Source: RGIG4608 sp045643885
GTDB taxonomy: Bacteria > Bacillota > Clostridia > Oscillospirales > CAG-272
DNA: 64,000 nucleotides
Direction: 5' to 3'
Assembly (NCBI GenBank): GCA_045643885.1
Contig: JAZRFY010000004.1
Span: 1 to 64,000 of the forward strand
Below, piece after piece: positions 25,253 to 34,298 of the stretch (position 1 is the stretch's first letter; each line of letters opens with the position of its first letter). Both the position numbers and the translations under genes were made by a program. Under the pieces are notes generated by a model. That model saw only the letters and a program-made list of their open reading frames with translations. It was not told the DNA's origin and did not search any database.

Positions 25253-25311
25253 TACGAATTTTTTCATTTTGAAAGCCGTTTTGTAAGTAGCTTAGGAGAA
25301 AAATAAATAAT

Positions 25312-26616
25312 ATGGAAAATAAACAAAAAAATCCCCGAGCACTTGCATTGGAGGTGCTCACAAAATGTGAAAACGGTGGCTATTCCAATATAGCGCTCGA
25401 CACCGTTATAAAAAGAAACGATATGGGTGGCAGCGATCGCGCTCTTATGACCGCGCTCATCTATGGAGTTATCGAAAGAAAGGTAACTCTTGACTATATC
25501 ATCTCTTCCCTCTCATCAATCTCCTTTAGCAAGATTGAAAAGGATACGAGAAATATTTTGAGAATGGGACTTTACCAGCTCATATATATGAAAAGGATTC
25601 CTGCTCACGCAGCATTGAATGAAACCGTTTCACTTGCCAATAAACGCTCAAAGGGATTTGTGAACGCAATTTTGCGATCATACCTCAGAGAGGGAGATAA
25701 AATCGCATTTCCCGACAAAAGTGAGCCCCCAAAATATCTTTCGGTTCACTATTCAATAGGTGAGCCTCTTGCAAAAGCTCTCCTTGAGACGTATTCCTTT
25801 GATGAATGCAAAAACATCTTGAATGCATTTTCTCAGATCGCCCCCATCACACTGCGAGTAAATAATCTCAAAACCACTCGCAACAAGCTCCTTGCAGAGC
25901 TTGAGGGTGCAAGACCTACCGATTATTCTCCCGATGGCATCGTGCTTGACAACTCCGCAGTTAGTGGGCTTGAATGCCTTAAGGACGGACGAGTTACCGT
26001 TCAGGATGAAGCGTCTCAAATTTGCATTCGCGCACTCGGAGCTAAAAAGGGAGACCTCGTCCTTGACGTTTGCTCCTGCCCGGGTTCAAAAAGCTTTGGC
26101 GCTGCAATGACGATGGAAAATCAAGGCGAGATCCTTGCGTTTGATATTCACGAAAACAAGCTTTCTTTAGTCCAGAAGGGCGCAGAAAGACTTGGTATAA
26201 GCATCATAAAAACCGAGGCACACGATGCCAGAATGCCCATAGAGGAGTTTTATAACAAAGCGGATAAGATCATCTGCGACGTTCCCTGCTCGGGCTTTGG
26301 CGTCATCTCTAAAAAGCCCGAAATAAGATATAAGAATCCGTCCGAAAGCGCACGGTTGCCCGAAATTCAAAGGGACATCCTCGAAAACGTTTCAAAGTAT
26401 CTCAAGGTGGGCGGCACGCTCGTTTATTCGACCTGCACTATACTCAAGGACGAGAACGAAAACAACGTTGAGACCTTCCTTAAGAATCATCCCGAATTCA
26501 AGCTTTCTCCATTTTCCGTTGGTGACCTTGAGGTTGAAGGCGGTATGATAACCCTTCTCCCCCACAGACACCACACCGACGGCTTCTTTATAGCTAAATT
26601 AGTAAAAAAGTTTTAA
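25312..26616 (+). CDS. rsmB: 16S rRNA m5C967 methyltransferase
   Basis: 434 residues. NusB-like RNA-binding N-terminal domain (about 1-140) followed by a Rossmann methyltransferase: SAM motif DVCSCPGSKS, catalytic Cys motifs DVPCSGFG and YSTCT. The frequent Clostridia neighbour between fmt and rsmB, a YugP-like zinc protease, is missing here. Ribosome site TTAGGAGAAA. Confidence 0.95.
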   Translation: MENKQKNPRALALEVLTKCENGGYSNIALDTVIKRNDMGGSDRALMTALIYGVIERKVTLDYIISSLSSISFSKIEKDTRNILRMGLYQLIYMKRIPAHAALNETVSLANKRSKGFVNAILRSYLREGDKIAFPDKSEPPKYLSVHYSIGEPLAKALLETYSFDECKNILNAFSQIAPITLRVNNLKTTRNKLLAELEGARPTDYSPDGIVLDNSAVSGLECLKDGRVTVQDEASQICIRALGAKKGDLVLDVCSCPGSKSFGAAMTMENQGEILAFDIHENKLSLVQKGAERLGISIIKTEAHDARMPIEEFYNKADKIICDVPCSGFGVISKKPEIRYKNPSESARLPEIQRDILENVSKYLKVGGTLVYSTCTILKDENENNVETFLKNHPEFKLSPFSVGDLEVEGGMITLLPHRHHTDGFFIAKLVKKF

Positions 26617-26652
26617 TCCGATAAACCACATTCTCATTGAAAGGAGGACACC

Positions 26653-27717
26653 ATGCAAAACCTTTTAAATTTCACATATGAAGAGCTTGAAGCATTCATC
26701 GTTTCAATAGGTGAGGCAAAATTTCGTGCAAAGCAAATTTTTTCACCCATGCACAAGGGAATCTCCCCCATGGATTTGACAAATCTTTCTGCAAAAACAA
26801 AGGAAAAAATATTTGAAAACGCGAAATATTCCCTTCCTAAAGTAAGAAGAAAGCTTGTTTCTGCACTCGACGGAACAGTAAAATACCTTTTCGAGCTTGA
26901 CGACGGCAACTGTGTTGAAAGCGTTGTTATGAAATATGAGCACGGTACAACGATTTGTATCTCTTCGCAAATTGGCTGCAGAATGGGATGCGCCTTTTGT
27001 GCTTCCACCATTGGCGGTAAGGTTCGCGACCTTGAGGTTTGCGAGCTTTTAGGGCAGATTATCGCGGCGCAAAACGACCTTGGTGAAAGAATCGACGGTA
27101 TCGTAATGATGGGCATCGGTGAGCCTCTTGATAACTACGATAACGTCATCAAATTTTTAAGACTTGTGGGACATAAGGATGCCCTTAACATCGGCTATAG
27201 ACATATATCCCTTTCCACCTGTGGTCTTGTAGATAAAATCTATAGACTTGCAGAGGAAAATCTTCAAATAACACTTTCTATTTCTTTGCACGCGTCGAGT
27301 GACGAAATAAGAAATAAGATCATGCCCGTCAACAAAAAATGGGGTGTTGATGAGCTTCTTGATGCCTGCAAGGCATATTTTGACAAGACCGGCAGACGAA
27401 TCTCATTCGAATATACTCTTATTTCAGGAGAAAACGACAGTGAGGAAAATGCTATAGCTCTTGCCAAAAAACTCAACTCTAAGTTGAGAACAAGAAACAG
27501 CACCATGCCGATCCATGTAAATCTCATCCCGGTAAATCCCGTAAAGGAAAGAGATTTTAAAAAGAGCGGCAAGGACCAAATAAGAAAATTTGCATCCATT
27601 CTCGAGCAAAAGGGCATCAGAGCGACAGTCAGAAGAACGCTCGGTGCTGATATTAACGCGTCCTGCGGTCAGTTAAGACGCGACGAGATGAGCAAAACAA
27701 ATCAGTCAACCACCTAA
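26653..27717 (+). CDS. rlmN: 23S rRNA m2A2503 / tRNA m2A37 methyltransferase
   Basis: 354 residues. Radical-SAM motif CRMGCAFC (about residues 111-118), GIGEPLDN loop and the resolving Cys in NASCGQLR near the C-terminus, which is the Cys that becomes methylated in the family. RlmN rather than Cfr by context (rsmB-rlmN-stp-prkC). Ribosome site AAAGGAGG. Confidence 0.96.
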   Translation: MQNLLNFTYEELEAFIVSIGEAKFRAKQIFSPMHKGISPMDLTNLSAKTKEKIFENAKYSLPKVRRKLVSALDGTVKYLFELDDGNCVESVVMKYEHGTTICISSQIGCRMGCAFCASTIGGKVRDLEVCELLGQIIAAQNDLGERIDGIVMMGIGEPLDNYDNVIKFLRLVGHKDALNIGYRHISLSTCGLVDKIYRLAEENLQITLSISLHASSDEIRNKIMPVNKKWGVDELLDACKAYFDKTGRRISFEYTLISGENDSEENAIALAKKLNSKLRTRNSTMPIHVNLIPVNPVKERDFKKSGKDQIRKFASILEQKGIRATVRRTLGADINASCGQLRRDEMSKTNQSTT

Positions 27718-27728
27718 AGGAGCAATCA

Positions 27729-28505
27729 ATGAACATTTACGGACTTACCGACAGAGGTCTCTTAAGAGAAGCAAATGAGGACTGCATAGGAATCACTTGC
27801 TTGAAAAACGGAATAAGCATCGCCATTGTTTGTGACGGAATGGGTGGAGCTGCAGGTGGCAAAATTGCCTCTGAAATCGCATCAAACGTCTTTATGGACG
27901 AGATGGTAGCCTTTTGCGAAAGCCTTGAAAAGGATACCTTTGATTTCAAAAAGCTCAAAAATGCCCTTAAAGAAAGCGTAGAAAAGGCAAACGCGGCTAT
28001 CCTCGAAAAGGCACGCGAGGACCTTTCTCTCTTTGGCATGGGATGCACTCTCAATGCAATTGTTTTTTGCGAATTCAAGTCAAAGATATATTACGTCAAC
28101 GTTGGAGACAGCCGTCTCTATATGATAAATGAGAAAAAAATCAAGCAGATGACAAAGGATCACTCCTACGTTCAAATGCTTCTTGACAATAAGGAAATCA
28201 CCGAGGAAGAGGCAGAGCATCATCCTAAAAAGAATCTTATCACAAAGGCTCTTGGTATTAAGGACGAAATCGAGCCCGACGTTTTTGACGCAAAGGTTTC
28301 GAAAAATCGCGATGAATACTACCTTCTTTGCTCCGACGGTCTTCACGGCATGCTCGACAAGGAGATGCTTCAAAGCGTTGCCTTGATAAACGCATCAATC
28401 GAGGAAAAGGTATTTACATACATCAAGCTCGCAAACGAGGCGGGCGGTGCAGATAATATCTCCGTTATCCTCCTTAACACTAAGGAAACGGAGGTGGCAA
28501 AATGA
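27729..28505 (+). CDS. prpC: PP2C-family Ser/Thr protein phosphatase
   Basis: 258 residues. Metal-binding motifs CDGMGGAAGG and GDSRLY, and the final DNISVILL. Reverses phosphorylation by the PrkC kinase encoded next, with a 4-nt overlap (ATGA). Length and motif set are standard. Confidence 0.95.
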   Translation: MNIYGLTDRGLLREANEDCIGITCLKNGISIAIVCDGMGGAAGGKIASEIASNVFMDEMVAFCESLEKDTFDFKKLKNALKESVEKANAAILEKAREDLSLFGMGCTLNAIVFCEFKSKIYYVNVGDSRLYMINEKKIKQMTKDHSYVQMLLDNKEITEEEAEHHPKKNLITKALGIKDEIEPDVFDAKVSKNRDEYYLLCSDGLHGMLDKEMLQSVALINASIEEKVFTYIKLANEAGGADNISVILLNTKETEVAK

Positions 28506-29890
28506 CAGCATACGATAGCTTTATAGGTCAGACCTTTGAGAATAGATATACTATAGTAAACGTGATCGGTATCGGTGGTATGGCTACCGTTTACGGCGCT
28601 TACGACCAGGTTACAGGTCGTTCAGTTGCCATCAAAATGATGAACAAAAAGCTCGAAAACAACGCGCGCCAGATAAAGCTCTTCGTAAACGAGTCCACTG
28701 CGTTGAGCCTCCTCTCCCACCCCAATATAGTTCAGGTCTACAACACTGTTATCACCAACAGCACCAAATACATCATTATGGAATATGTTGAAGGCATCAC
28801 ACTGAAAAAGCATATCGACCATAGAGGTGCTCTCCCCGAAAGAGAAGTAATCTACTATGCTTCCCAGATACTTTCAGCACTTGCCTACATCCACTCCAAG
28901 GGCATCGTCCATTGTGACATCAAGCCTCAAAACATCATCCTTTTGCCCAACGGAAGCATCAAGGTTGCAGACTTTGGCATTGCCCGTCTTGACGCGATGC
29001 TCGACCGTTCAAAGGAAAAAAGTGACGTTGCCCTCGGCACAGTTTACTACGTAAGCCCCGAGCAAGCACAGGGCAAAGCACCCCAGGCAGAGAGTGATCT
29101 CTATTCCCTTGGTGTTATGCTCTATGAGGCAATGACAAACCGTCTTCCCTTTTATCATGATAATTCAACGGAAGTGGCTAAGATGCAAATCAATACCGAG
29201 CCCACTCCCCCAAGCGTCCATAGACCTGATATTTCTATCGGTCTTGAACAAATTATTTTGCGTGCTATGGAGAAAAATCCGAAAAAGCGTTATACAAACG
29301 CTATGGAGATGCTCACAGACATTCGCGCATTAAGACAAAATGAAAAAACGGTATTCGGCAACGAAAAGAATTCAAGCAGATACCGTGTAATCGAAAGAAA
29401 GAGCCACGTCAATGCTCCCAACGTTTCAAACAGAACCTTCTATCCCTTGAGTGAACGAGGAGCAGAGGCTGCAAACAATATTCACAACATCAAAAAAAAT
29501 ACTGCTCACTCAGGCACGTTCGTTGCCAAGAGTGGACAAATAGTTTACCAGACAGGAAAAACAAGAGCAATAACAGGAGCAAATCCCGCAATGCAAACCT
29601 CTTCACAGCGTTTGCCCTCAGGAGCATTGCCTCCCACAGCTTCACAGAGATTGCCCAAGGCATCAAACACAGTTGCCCTTGATAACGAAATCAATATGAA
29701 AAAGATCAAGAACGAGGGGTCTGTATTTTCAGCCGTTCTTGGAATAATTGCAGCATTGATGCTCGTCATCTTCCTTTCTCTTGGCATCTGGTTTATTATT
29801 TCACCGTCACAAATAACTGACGATAACCCAACCTATTCAATCACAGAAACGGAAACAGAATGGAATACAGAACACACGGAAAGATTTTAA
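28502..29890 (+). CDS. prkC: PrkC-like Ser/Thr kinase lacking PASTA domains
   Basis: 462 residues. Cytoplasmic Hanks kinase (residues about 12-275): GIGGMATVYGA loop, VAIKMM lysine, HCDIKPQN catalytic loop with Cys in place of the usual Arg, and ADFGIARL. A polar linker with repeated SQRLP segments runs to about 400, then one membrane helix (ILGIIAALMLVIFLSLGIWF region). The extracellular part is only about 30 Thr/Glu-rich residues. B. subtilis PrkC has three PASTA repeats there for muropeptide sensing; none exist here and the frame ends normally, so ligand sensing must differ. Confidence 0.93.
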   Translation: MTAYDSFIGQTFENRYTIVNVIGIGGMATVYGAYDQVTGRSVAIKMMNKKLENNARQIKLFVNESTALSLLSHPNIVQVYNTVITNSTKYIIMEYVEGITLKKHIDHRGALPEREVIYYASQILSALAYIHSKGIVHCDIKPQNIILLPNGSIKVADFGIARLDAMLDRSKEKSDVALGTVYYVSPEQAQGKAPQAESDLYSLGVMLYEAMTNRLPFYHDNSTEVAKMQINTEPTPPSVHRPDISIGLEQIILRAMEKNPKKRYTNAMEMLTDIRALRQNEKTVFGNEKNSSRYRVIERKSHVNAPNVSNRTFYPLSERGAEAANNIHNIKKNTAHSGTFVAKSGQIVYQTGKTRAITGANPAMQTSSQRLPSGALPPTASQRLPKASNTVALDNEINMKKIKNEGSVFSAVLGIIAALMLVIFLSLGIWFIISPSQITDDNPTYSITETETEWNTEHTERF

Positions 29891-30849
29891 AGGGTGTTGG
29901 CGGTCTTTACACGATAAAGCTTGTCGATAAGGACACCCACGAAAAAAGCTTTGATACTCCATCTCCTCTTGCATCAAGCCTTATAACCTGCTCGGCAAGT
30001 GGTTCGTTCAGACACAACCGCATCAAGCCCCTCGTTGGTGACAACGTTGAGCTTATCTACACCGATCACTCCCTGGCTGAAAACGATGCAAAGAACAACG
30101 ATATAAGAATATCCGATATTCTCGATCGCAAGAACGAGCTTATCCGTCCTCCGATGGCTAACCTTGACGTTATGTTCATCTCAATGGCAGCAGCAAGTCC
30201 TGCACCCGTGCTTCCGACAATAGACAAGCTTATCTGCATTGCCGAGCACAACGATATCGAGCCCGTTATCATCATCGGTAAGTGCGACCTCGCACCCGAA
30301 TATGCAAACGAGCTTAAAGAGATATATCAAAAGGCAGGCTACGAAGCATTCGTTTTGAGTGCCAAAACAGGTGAGGGTACGGATGCCATCAGAGAATACG
30401 TAAACAACAGACTCGATGGAAAAACAAGTGCATTTGCAGGTGCTTCGGGTATTGGCAAAAGCACTCTTTTGAATGCTCTCTTTCCCGATCTTGCGCTTAC
30501 CACTAATACCATAAGCGTTAAGATCCAAAGAGGACGCCACACAACCCGTCACGTTGAGTTATATCCCATAAGTGACAAGGAAAATACAGGATATATTGCA
30601 GATACTCCCGGATTTTCTCTTCTCGACTTTGAAAGATTCAATTTCTTTGATAAAGAGGACCTCGCGTACAATATGCGAGAATTCCGTGACTATATCGGTG
30701 AGTGCCGATACACCAAATGCTCACACACAAAGGAAGAGGGCTGTGCAATTCTCGAGGCAGTAAAGGAAGGCAAAATTTCAAAATGCCGTCACGATAGCTT
30801 CCTTGAAATCTATGCGGCACTCAAAAATAAAAACAAGTGGGATAAATGA
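29860..30849 (+). CDS. rsgA: Ribosome small-subunit GTPase RsgA
   Basis: 329 residues. OB-fold, then a circularly permuted GTPase (GKCD first, then GASGIGKST loop and DTPGF), then a zinc knuckle (CRYTKCSH, later Cys). Assists 30S maturation. The start overlaps the prkC end by 31 nt with no strong ribosome site, so expression is probably coupled. The rpe gene, normally next, is absent. Confidence 0.94.
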   Translation: MEYRTHGKILKGVGGLYTIKLVDKDTHEKSFDTPSPLASSLITCSASGSFRHNRIKPLVGDNVELIYTDHSLAENDAKNNDIRISDILDRKNELIRPPMANLDVMFISMAAASPAPVLPTIDKLICIAEHNDIEPVIIIGKCDLAPEYANELKEIYQKAGYEAFVLSAKTGEGTDAIREYVNNRLDGKTSAFAGASGIGKSTLLNALFPDLALTTNTISVKIQRGRHTTRHVELYPISDKENTGYIADTPGFSLLDFERFNFFDKEDLAYNMREFRDYIGECRYTKCSHTKEEGCAILEAVKEGKISKCRHDSFLEIYAALKNKNKWDK

Positions 30850-30855
30850 TTTATT

Positions 30856-30963
30856 ATGAAGGAATATAATAAATCCAATATCAAAATTGCAAGAGTATTA
30901 AAAAATATGACAAGGTGCGAAAAAAGCTTTGATATTTGTTTCTTAATAAGCAACTTATTTTAA
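30856..30963 (+). other. Intergenic stretch with a doubtful 35-codon ORF
   Basis: In the place where rpe usually sits there are only 133 nt. They hold one ATG-led frame of 35 codons (begins MKEYNKSNIKIA) without a ribosome site and with no resemblance to Rpe. I doubt it is a gene. Confidence 0.2.
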
Positions 30964-30982
30964 CTATCTTAACGGAGAATTT

Positions 30983-31618
30983 ATGAAATCATACATTTTC
31001 ATCGGTGGCAATGTGGACAAGTCTGCAATTGAGGGTGCCATTCAAGATGACGTACTCGTTATAGCTGCCGATTCCGGCTATGACAACGCCAAGACACTTG
31101 GATATGCCGAAAGATGCGATTTTATAGTTGGAGATTTCGACTCCACTAAGGAAAAAGCATTTTGCTCGCGTGCAAAAATCATTCGCGTTCCCTCCGAAAA
31201 AGACGAAACCGACACCCAGCTTGCCATAAATACGGCACTTGAAAACGGTGCTGACGAGCTGTATATCGTCGGTGGACTTTCAGGAAGACTTGACCACACG
31301 CTTTCAAATATCCATCTTCTTGAATCTCTTTCAAAAAAAGGTATAAGCGCGACTCTTTGCGATGGAAAAAATCGCGTAAGATATTTAAAGGAGCGCTCCT
31401 CATTGCTCATTTCAAGGAGCGACTATAAATATTTTGGACTCATCTGCTCTCAGAACGAGGCAAAGGGAGTCATCATCGAGGGTGCAAAATACCCCCTAAA
31501 AAATGCAAAGCTTGAAAAAAGCAACCCCTCGTTTGCAATTTCAAACGAAGTGACCGGGAATTTTGCAATGGTTTCATCCAGAACGGGTGGACTTTTTGTG
31601 ATTGAGAGCAAGGAATAA
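30983..31618 (+). CDS. thiN: Thiamine pyrophosphokinase
   Basis: 211 residues. Makes thiamine diphosphate from thiamine and ATP. Motifs: AADSGYDNA, VGDFDST, DETDTQLA and GGLSGRLDHT; C-terminal thiamine-binding beta domain to the end. Position after rsgA and before spoVM matches yloS in B. subtilis. Confidence 0.94.
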   Translation: MKSYIFIGGNVDKSAIEGAIQDDVLVIAADSGYDNAKTLGYAERCDFIVGDFDSTKEKAFCSRAKIIRVPSEKDETDTQLAINTALENGADELYIVGGLSGRLDHTLSNIHLLESLSKKGISATLCDGKNRVRYLKERSSLLISRSDYKYFGLICSQNEAKGVIIEGAKYPLKNAKLEKSNPSFAISNEVTGNFAMVSSRTGGLFVIESKE

Positions 31619-31637
31619 GCAAAATAGCACTTTTCTT

Positions 31638-31666
31638 CATATAATGAAATTGACTACATAGTCAAT
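31638..31666 (+). promoter_or_regulatory. Possible sporulation promoter and operator of spoVM
   Basis: CATATAAT (31638-31645) matches seven of eight bases of the sigma-E -10 consensus CATACAAT; the -35 side is weak. Right behind it is a perfect dyad TTGACTA-CA-TAGTCAA (with one more pair, 31649-31666), which could be an operator or a leader hairpin. Confidence 0.4.
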
Positions 31667-31689
31667 TCACTTATTTGAGGTAAGAAATT

Positions 31690-31773
31690 ATGAAAATCGT
31701 GCTCTATAAAACTCCAGGCATCATATCAGCATTTTTAAGAAAAATATTCGGTATCAAAAAAACAAAAATCTGA
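31690..31773 (+). CDS. spoVM: SpoVM, coat-assembly anchoring peptide
   Basis: 27 residues, MKIVLYKTPGIISAFLRKIF followed by GIKKTKI; good ribosome site (GAGGT, spacing about 8). Compared with B. subtilis SpoVM (26 residues, starts MKFYTIKLPKFLGG) it keeps the Met-Lys start, a Lys-x-Pro kink, an amphipathic helix and a basic tail. SpoVM recognises the curved forespore membrane and anchors SpoIVA, the base of the spore coat. Its position directly behind thiN is the conserved one. The gene is far too short for ordinary ORF calling. Confidence rests on combined size, pattern and synteny. Confidence 0.82.
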   Translation: MKIVLYKTPGIISAFLRKIFGIKKTKI

Positions 31774-31799
31774 TATCGGGAGGATTTATCCTCCCGATA
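31774..31799 (+). terminator. Hairpin behind spoVM
   Basis: A perfect 11-bp stem TATCGGGAGGA/TCCTCCCGATA with a TTTA loop begins right after the stop codon. No T-tract follows, so it may be an mRNA-stabilising or weak terminating hairpin. Confidence 0.55.
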
Positions 31800-31844
31800 A
31801 TATCTGAACATAAATTTGAAATCAAATTTCAAAGGAAAATAAAA

Positions 31845-33875
31845 ATGAACAAACAAGCAGAAAACACAGGATTTCTTCCTATAAATCGAATAGAAATGAA
31901 CGAACTAGGTTGGGATAGACCTGACTTCGTTTACGTTACGGGTGATGCTTATGTTGACCACCCGTCCTTTGGCGTGTCAATTATTTCAAGAGTGCTGGAG
32001 GCAGAGGGCTTCAGGGTGGCAATCCTCCCCCAGCCCGACTATAAGAGCTGCGAAGCATTTAAGGAATTTGGCCGTCCCCGTCTTGGATTCCTTGTTACTG
32101 CAGGCAACATCGACTCAATGGTGGCTCACTATTCGGTTGCCAAGAGAAAAAGAAACTACGATTACTATTCTGCAGGAGGAAAGATGGGCAACCGTCCCGA
32201 TCGCGCAACCATAGTTTACTGTAATCGAATTCGCGAGGCTTACGGTGACATACCGATTGTTATCGGTGGCCTTGAGGCATCCTTGCGTCGCTTTGCACAC
32301 TACGATTATTGGGATGACAAGGTTCGTCGTTCCGTTCTTGTTGACTCCCGCGCAGATATTTTGACATACGGCATGGGCGAAAACATCCTTCGCAGAATCG
32401 CATTCCTTCTTGATAAGGGAGTGCCGGTTAAAAAGATTCGCGACGTAAGAGGCACCTGCTATCTTGCAAATCCGGAAGAGGCAGTGCATTATCCCATTGC
32501 AGCCGAATTTGATTATAACGAATTAAAAACCGACAAGAAAAAATATGCCGATGCCTTTGGCATTCAGTATAAAAACCAGGATAGCATCAACGGAAAAGCA
32601 ATTATCGAGCATTATGATAACAAGGTCCTGGTGCAGAATCCTCCTATGCCTCCTCTTGAAAGGGACGAGCTTGACAAGGTCTATGCCCTTCCCTATATGA
32701 GAACCTTCCACCCCTCCTATATAAAGGAAGGTGGCGTTCCTGCCATCGAAGAGGTGAGATTCTCCATAACCCATAACCGTGGATGCTTTGGCGCGTGCAA
32801 TTTCTGTGCACTTGCCTTCCATCAAGGAAGAACTGTTCGTTCAAGAAGCAAGGAAAGCGTTCTCCGTGAGGCAAAGATAATCACGGAAATGCCCGATTTC
32901 AAGGGATATATCCACGACGTTGGCGGTCCGACTGCAAACTTCCGTTATCCTGCGTGTGACCATCAGCTCACACACGGAGTATGCTCAAACAAGAAATGCT
33001 TGGCACCCACTCCGTGCAAAAACCTTAAGGTTGACCACACCGAATATATGGACATCCTCTCCGAGATAGAAAAGCTTCCCAAAATCAAAAAGGTGTTTAT
33101 CCGTTCGGGAATCCGTTTCGACTACCTTATGTACGACGACAACGACGCGTTCTTCAAAAAGCTCGTTTCCGACCACGTTTCGGGTCAGCTCAAGGTTGCC
33201 CCCGAGCATATTTCGGATAGAGTCCTTGACTGTATGGGTAAGCCTCATATCGACGTTTATAACGCGTTTAAGAAGAAGTATTTCGACCTTTGCAAGCAGA
33301 TCGGAAAGGAGCAATATCTTGTTCCCTACCTTATGTCAAGCCATCCCGGATCAACCGTAAACGAGGCAATCGAGCTCGCTTGCTACTTGAAAGCAGAGCA
33401 TTATGCTCCCGAACAGGTGCAGGACTACTACCCTACACCGGGAACTGCCTCGACCGTCATGTATTACACGGGAATAAACCCATTAAACGGCAAAAAGGTA
33501 TACGTACCCACAACCTATGAGGAAAAGAGTGAGCAACGCGCACTTCTCCAATTCAATAAGCCTGACAATGCACAAAAGGTGCGCTCAGCACTCATTAAAG
33601 CAGGTCGCGAGGACCTTATCGGCTTCTCAAGTGAGTGCCTTATCCGTCCCGAAAGAGCACCGTATTTTGATAAGAAAAAGAGTGACAAAAAGGGTGATAA
33701 AAACGGCAATCTGAAGGGTGACAAAAACAACTCCAGATCCCATAATAAGCCCACTAAATCATCACAAAACACAAAGAAAATCGATGCAAAACCCATAAAC
33801 AAGGGTAAAAACGCATCAAAATCAAGCAAAAAGTTCGATAAGCTGACAAACAAAAAACCAACTAAAAACAGATAA
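31845..33875 (+). CDS. YgiQ family radical SAM protein
   Basis: 676 residues. N-terminal YgiQ domain (about 1-290), then the radical-SAM core with CFGACNFC at about residue 316, a further Cys cluster (CDHQLTHGVCSNKKCLAPTPC) and the C-terminal GTASTVMYYTG segment. Function of the family is unknown. The last 60 residues are a Lys/Asn/Ser-rich tail with no fold, which could bind RNA. Ribosome site AAAGGAAA. Confidence 0.9.
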   Translation: MNKQAENTGFLPINRIEMNELGWDRPDFVYVTGDAYVDHPSFGVSIISRVLEAEGFRVAILPQPDYKSCEAFKEFGRPRLGFLVTAGNIDSMVAHYSVAKRKRNYDYYSAGGKMGNRPDRATIVYCNRIREAYGDIPIVIGGLEASLRRFAHYDYWDDKVRRSVLVDSRADILTYGMGENILRRIAFLLDKGVPVKKIRDVRGTCYLANPEEAVHYPIAAEFDYNELKTDKKKYADAFGIQYKNQDSINGKAIIEHYDNKVLVQNPPMPPLERDELDKVYALPYMRTFHPSYIKEGGVPAIEEVRFSITHNRGCFGACNFCALAFHQGRTVRSRSKESVLREAKIITEMPDFKGYIHDVGGPTANFRYPACDHQLTHGVCSNKKCLAPTPCKNLKVDHTEYMDILSEIEKLPKIKKVFIRSGIRFDYLMYDDNDAFFKKLVSDHVSGQLKVAPEHISDRVLDCMGKPHIDVYNAFKKKYFDLCKQIGKEQYLVPYLMSSHPGSTVNEAIELACYLKAEHYAPEQVQDYYPTPGTASTVMYYTGINPLNGKKVYVPTTYEEKSEQRALLQFNKPDNAQKVRSALIKAGREDLIGFSSECLIRPERAPYFDKKKSDKKGDKNGNLKGDKNNSRSHNKPTKSSQNTKKIDAKPINKGKNASKSSKKFDKLTNKKPTKNR

Positions 33876-33876
33876 G

Positions 33877-33906
33877 AAAAATCCCTGCAAAAGCAGGGAT
33901 TTTTTG
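33877..33906 (+). terminator. Terminator of ygiQ
   Basis: Stem AAATCCCTGC/GCAGGGATTT with an AAAA loop and a TTTTT tail; perfect pairing. Confidence 0.9.
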
Positions 33907-33922
33907 TGTCATTTATAACTTA

Positions 33923-34177
33923 TTAATCATTATTTTTAGCATCAAATAATTCTTCCATTTTTACATTCAGTATTTTAGAAATGGTATATATTTCAATATC
34001 AGTCGCGTTTCTTAGTTGTCCTTCAAGTTTGGAATAACTTGTAGGGTTCATATCACAGCCCATTACTTGAATTTTTGCAATAAAATCCTTTTGCTTTATT
34101 CCTCGTTCTTTACGCAATTTTTCTATATTTTTTCCAACCATATTGGCATTTCCATATTCTTTTTTGCGAATTTTCAT
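33923..34177 (-). CDS. XRE-family HTH transcriptional regulator
   Basis: 84 residues, one helix-turn-helix domain (VGKNIEKLRKERGIKQKDFI, then SYSKLEGQLRNATDIEIYTI). Ribosome site GAGGT before the chosen ATG. It is divergent from the zinc-ribbon membrane protein gene, and a perfect palindrome in the shared promoter region is a natural operator for it. Codon use looks more A/T-rich than neighbours, which hints at acquisition. Confidence 0.85.
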   Translation of the reverse strand: MKIRKKEYGNANMVGKNIEKLRKERGIKQKDFIAKIQVMGCDMNPTSYSKLEGQLRNATDIEIYTISKILNVKMEELFDAKNND

Positions 34178-34227
34178 AAAAATACCTCGTTTTTTATTCT
34201 TTTTTAGAATGATATCTCAAAAAACGC

Positions 34228-34256
34228 TTGACAAAATTCCATTTTGGAATTATAAT
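34228..34256 (+). promoter_or_regulatory. Perfect sigma-A promoter with palindromic operator in its spacer
   Basis: TTGACA (34228-34233), 17-nt spacer, TATAAT (34251-34256). The spacer contains the perfect dyad AATTCCA-TTT-TGGAATT (34235-34251). A regulator bound there would cover both boxes, so this promoter is probably strongly repressed by the divergent XRE protein. Confidence 0.85.
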
Positions 34257-34298
34257 GTAAATAATTCCGAAAAAGAATATAAACCAGGAGGTAGTTAT

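Noticed and set aside
30856..30963. Remnant of rpe between rsgA and thiN
   Set aside because: The 35-codon frame has no similarity to Rpe motifs and no ribosome site.
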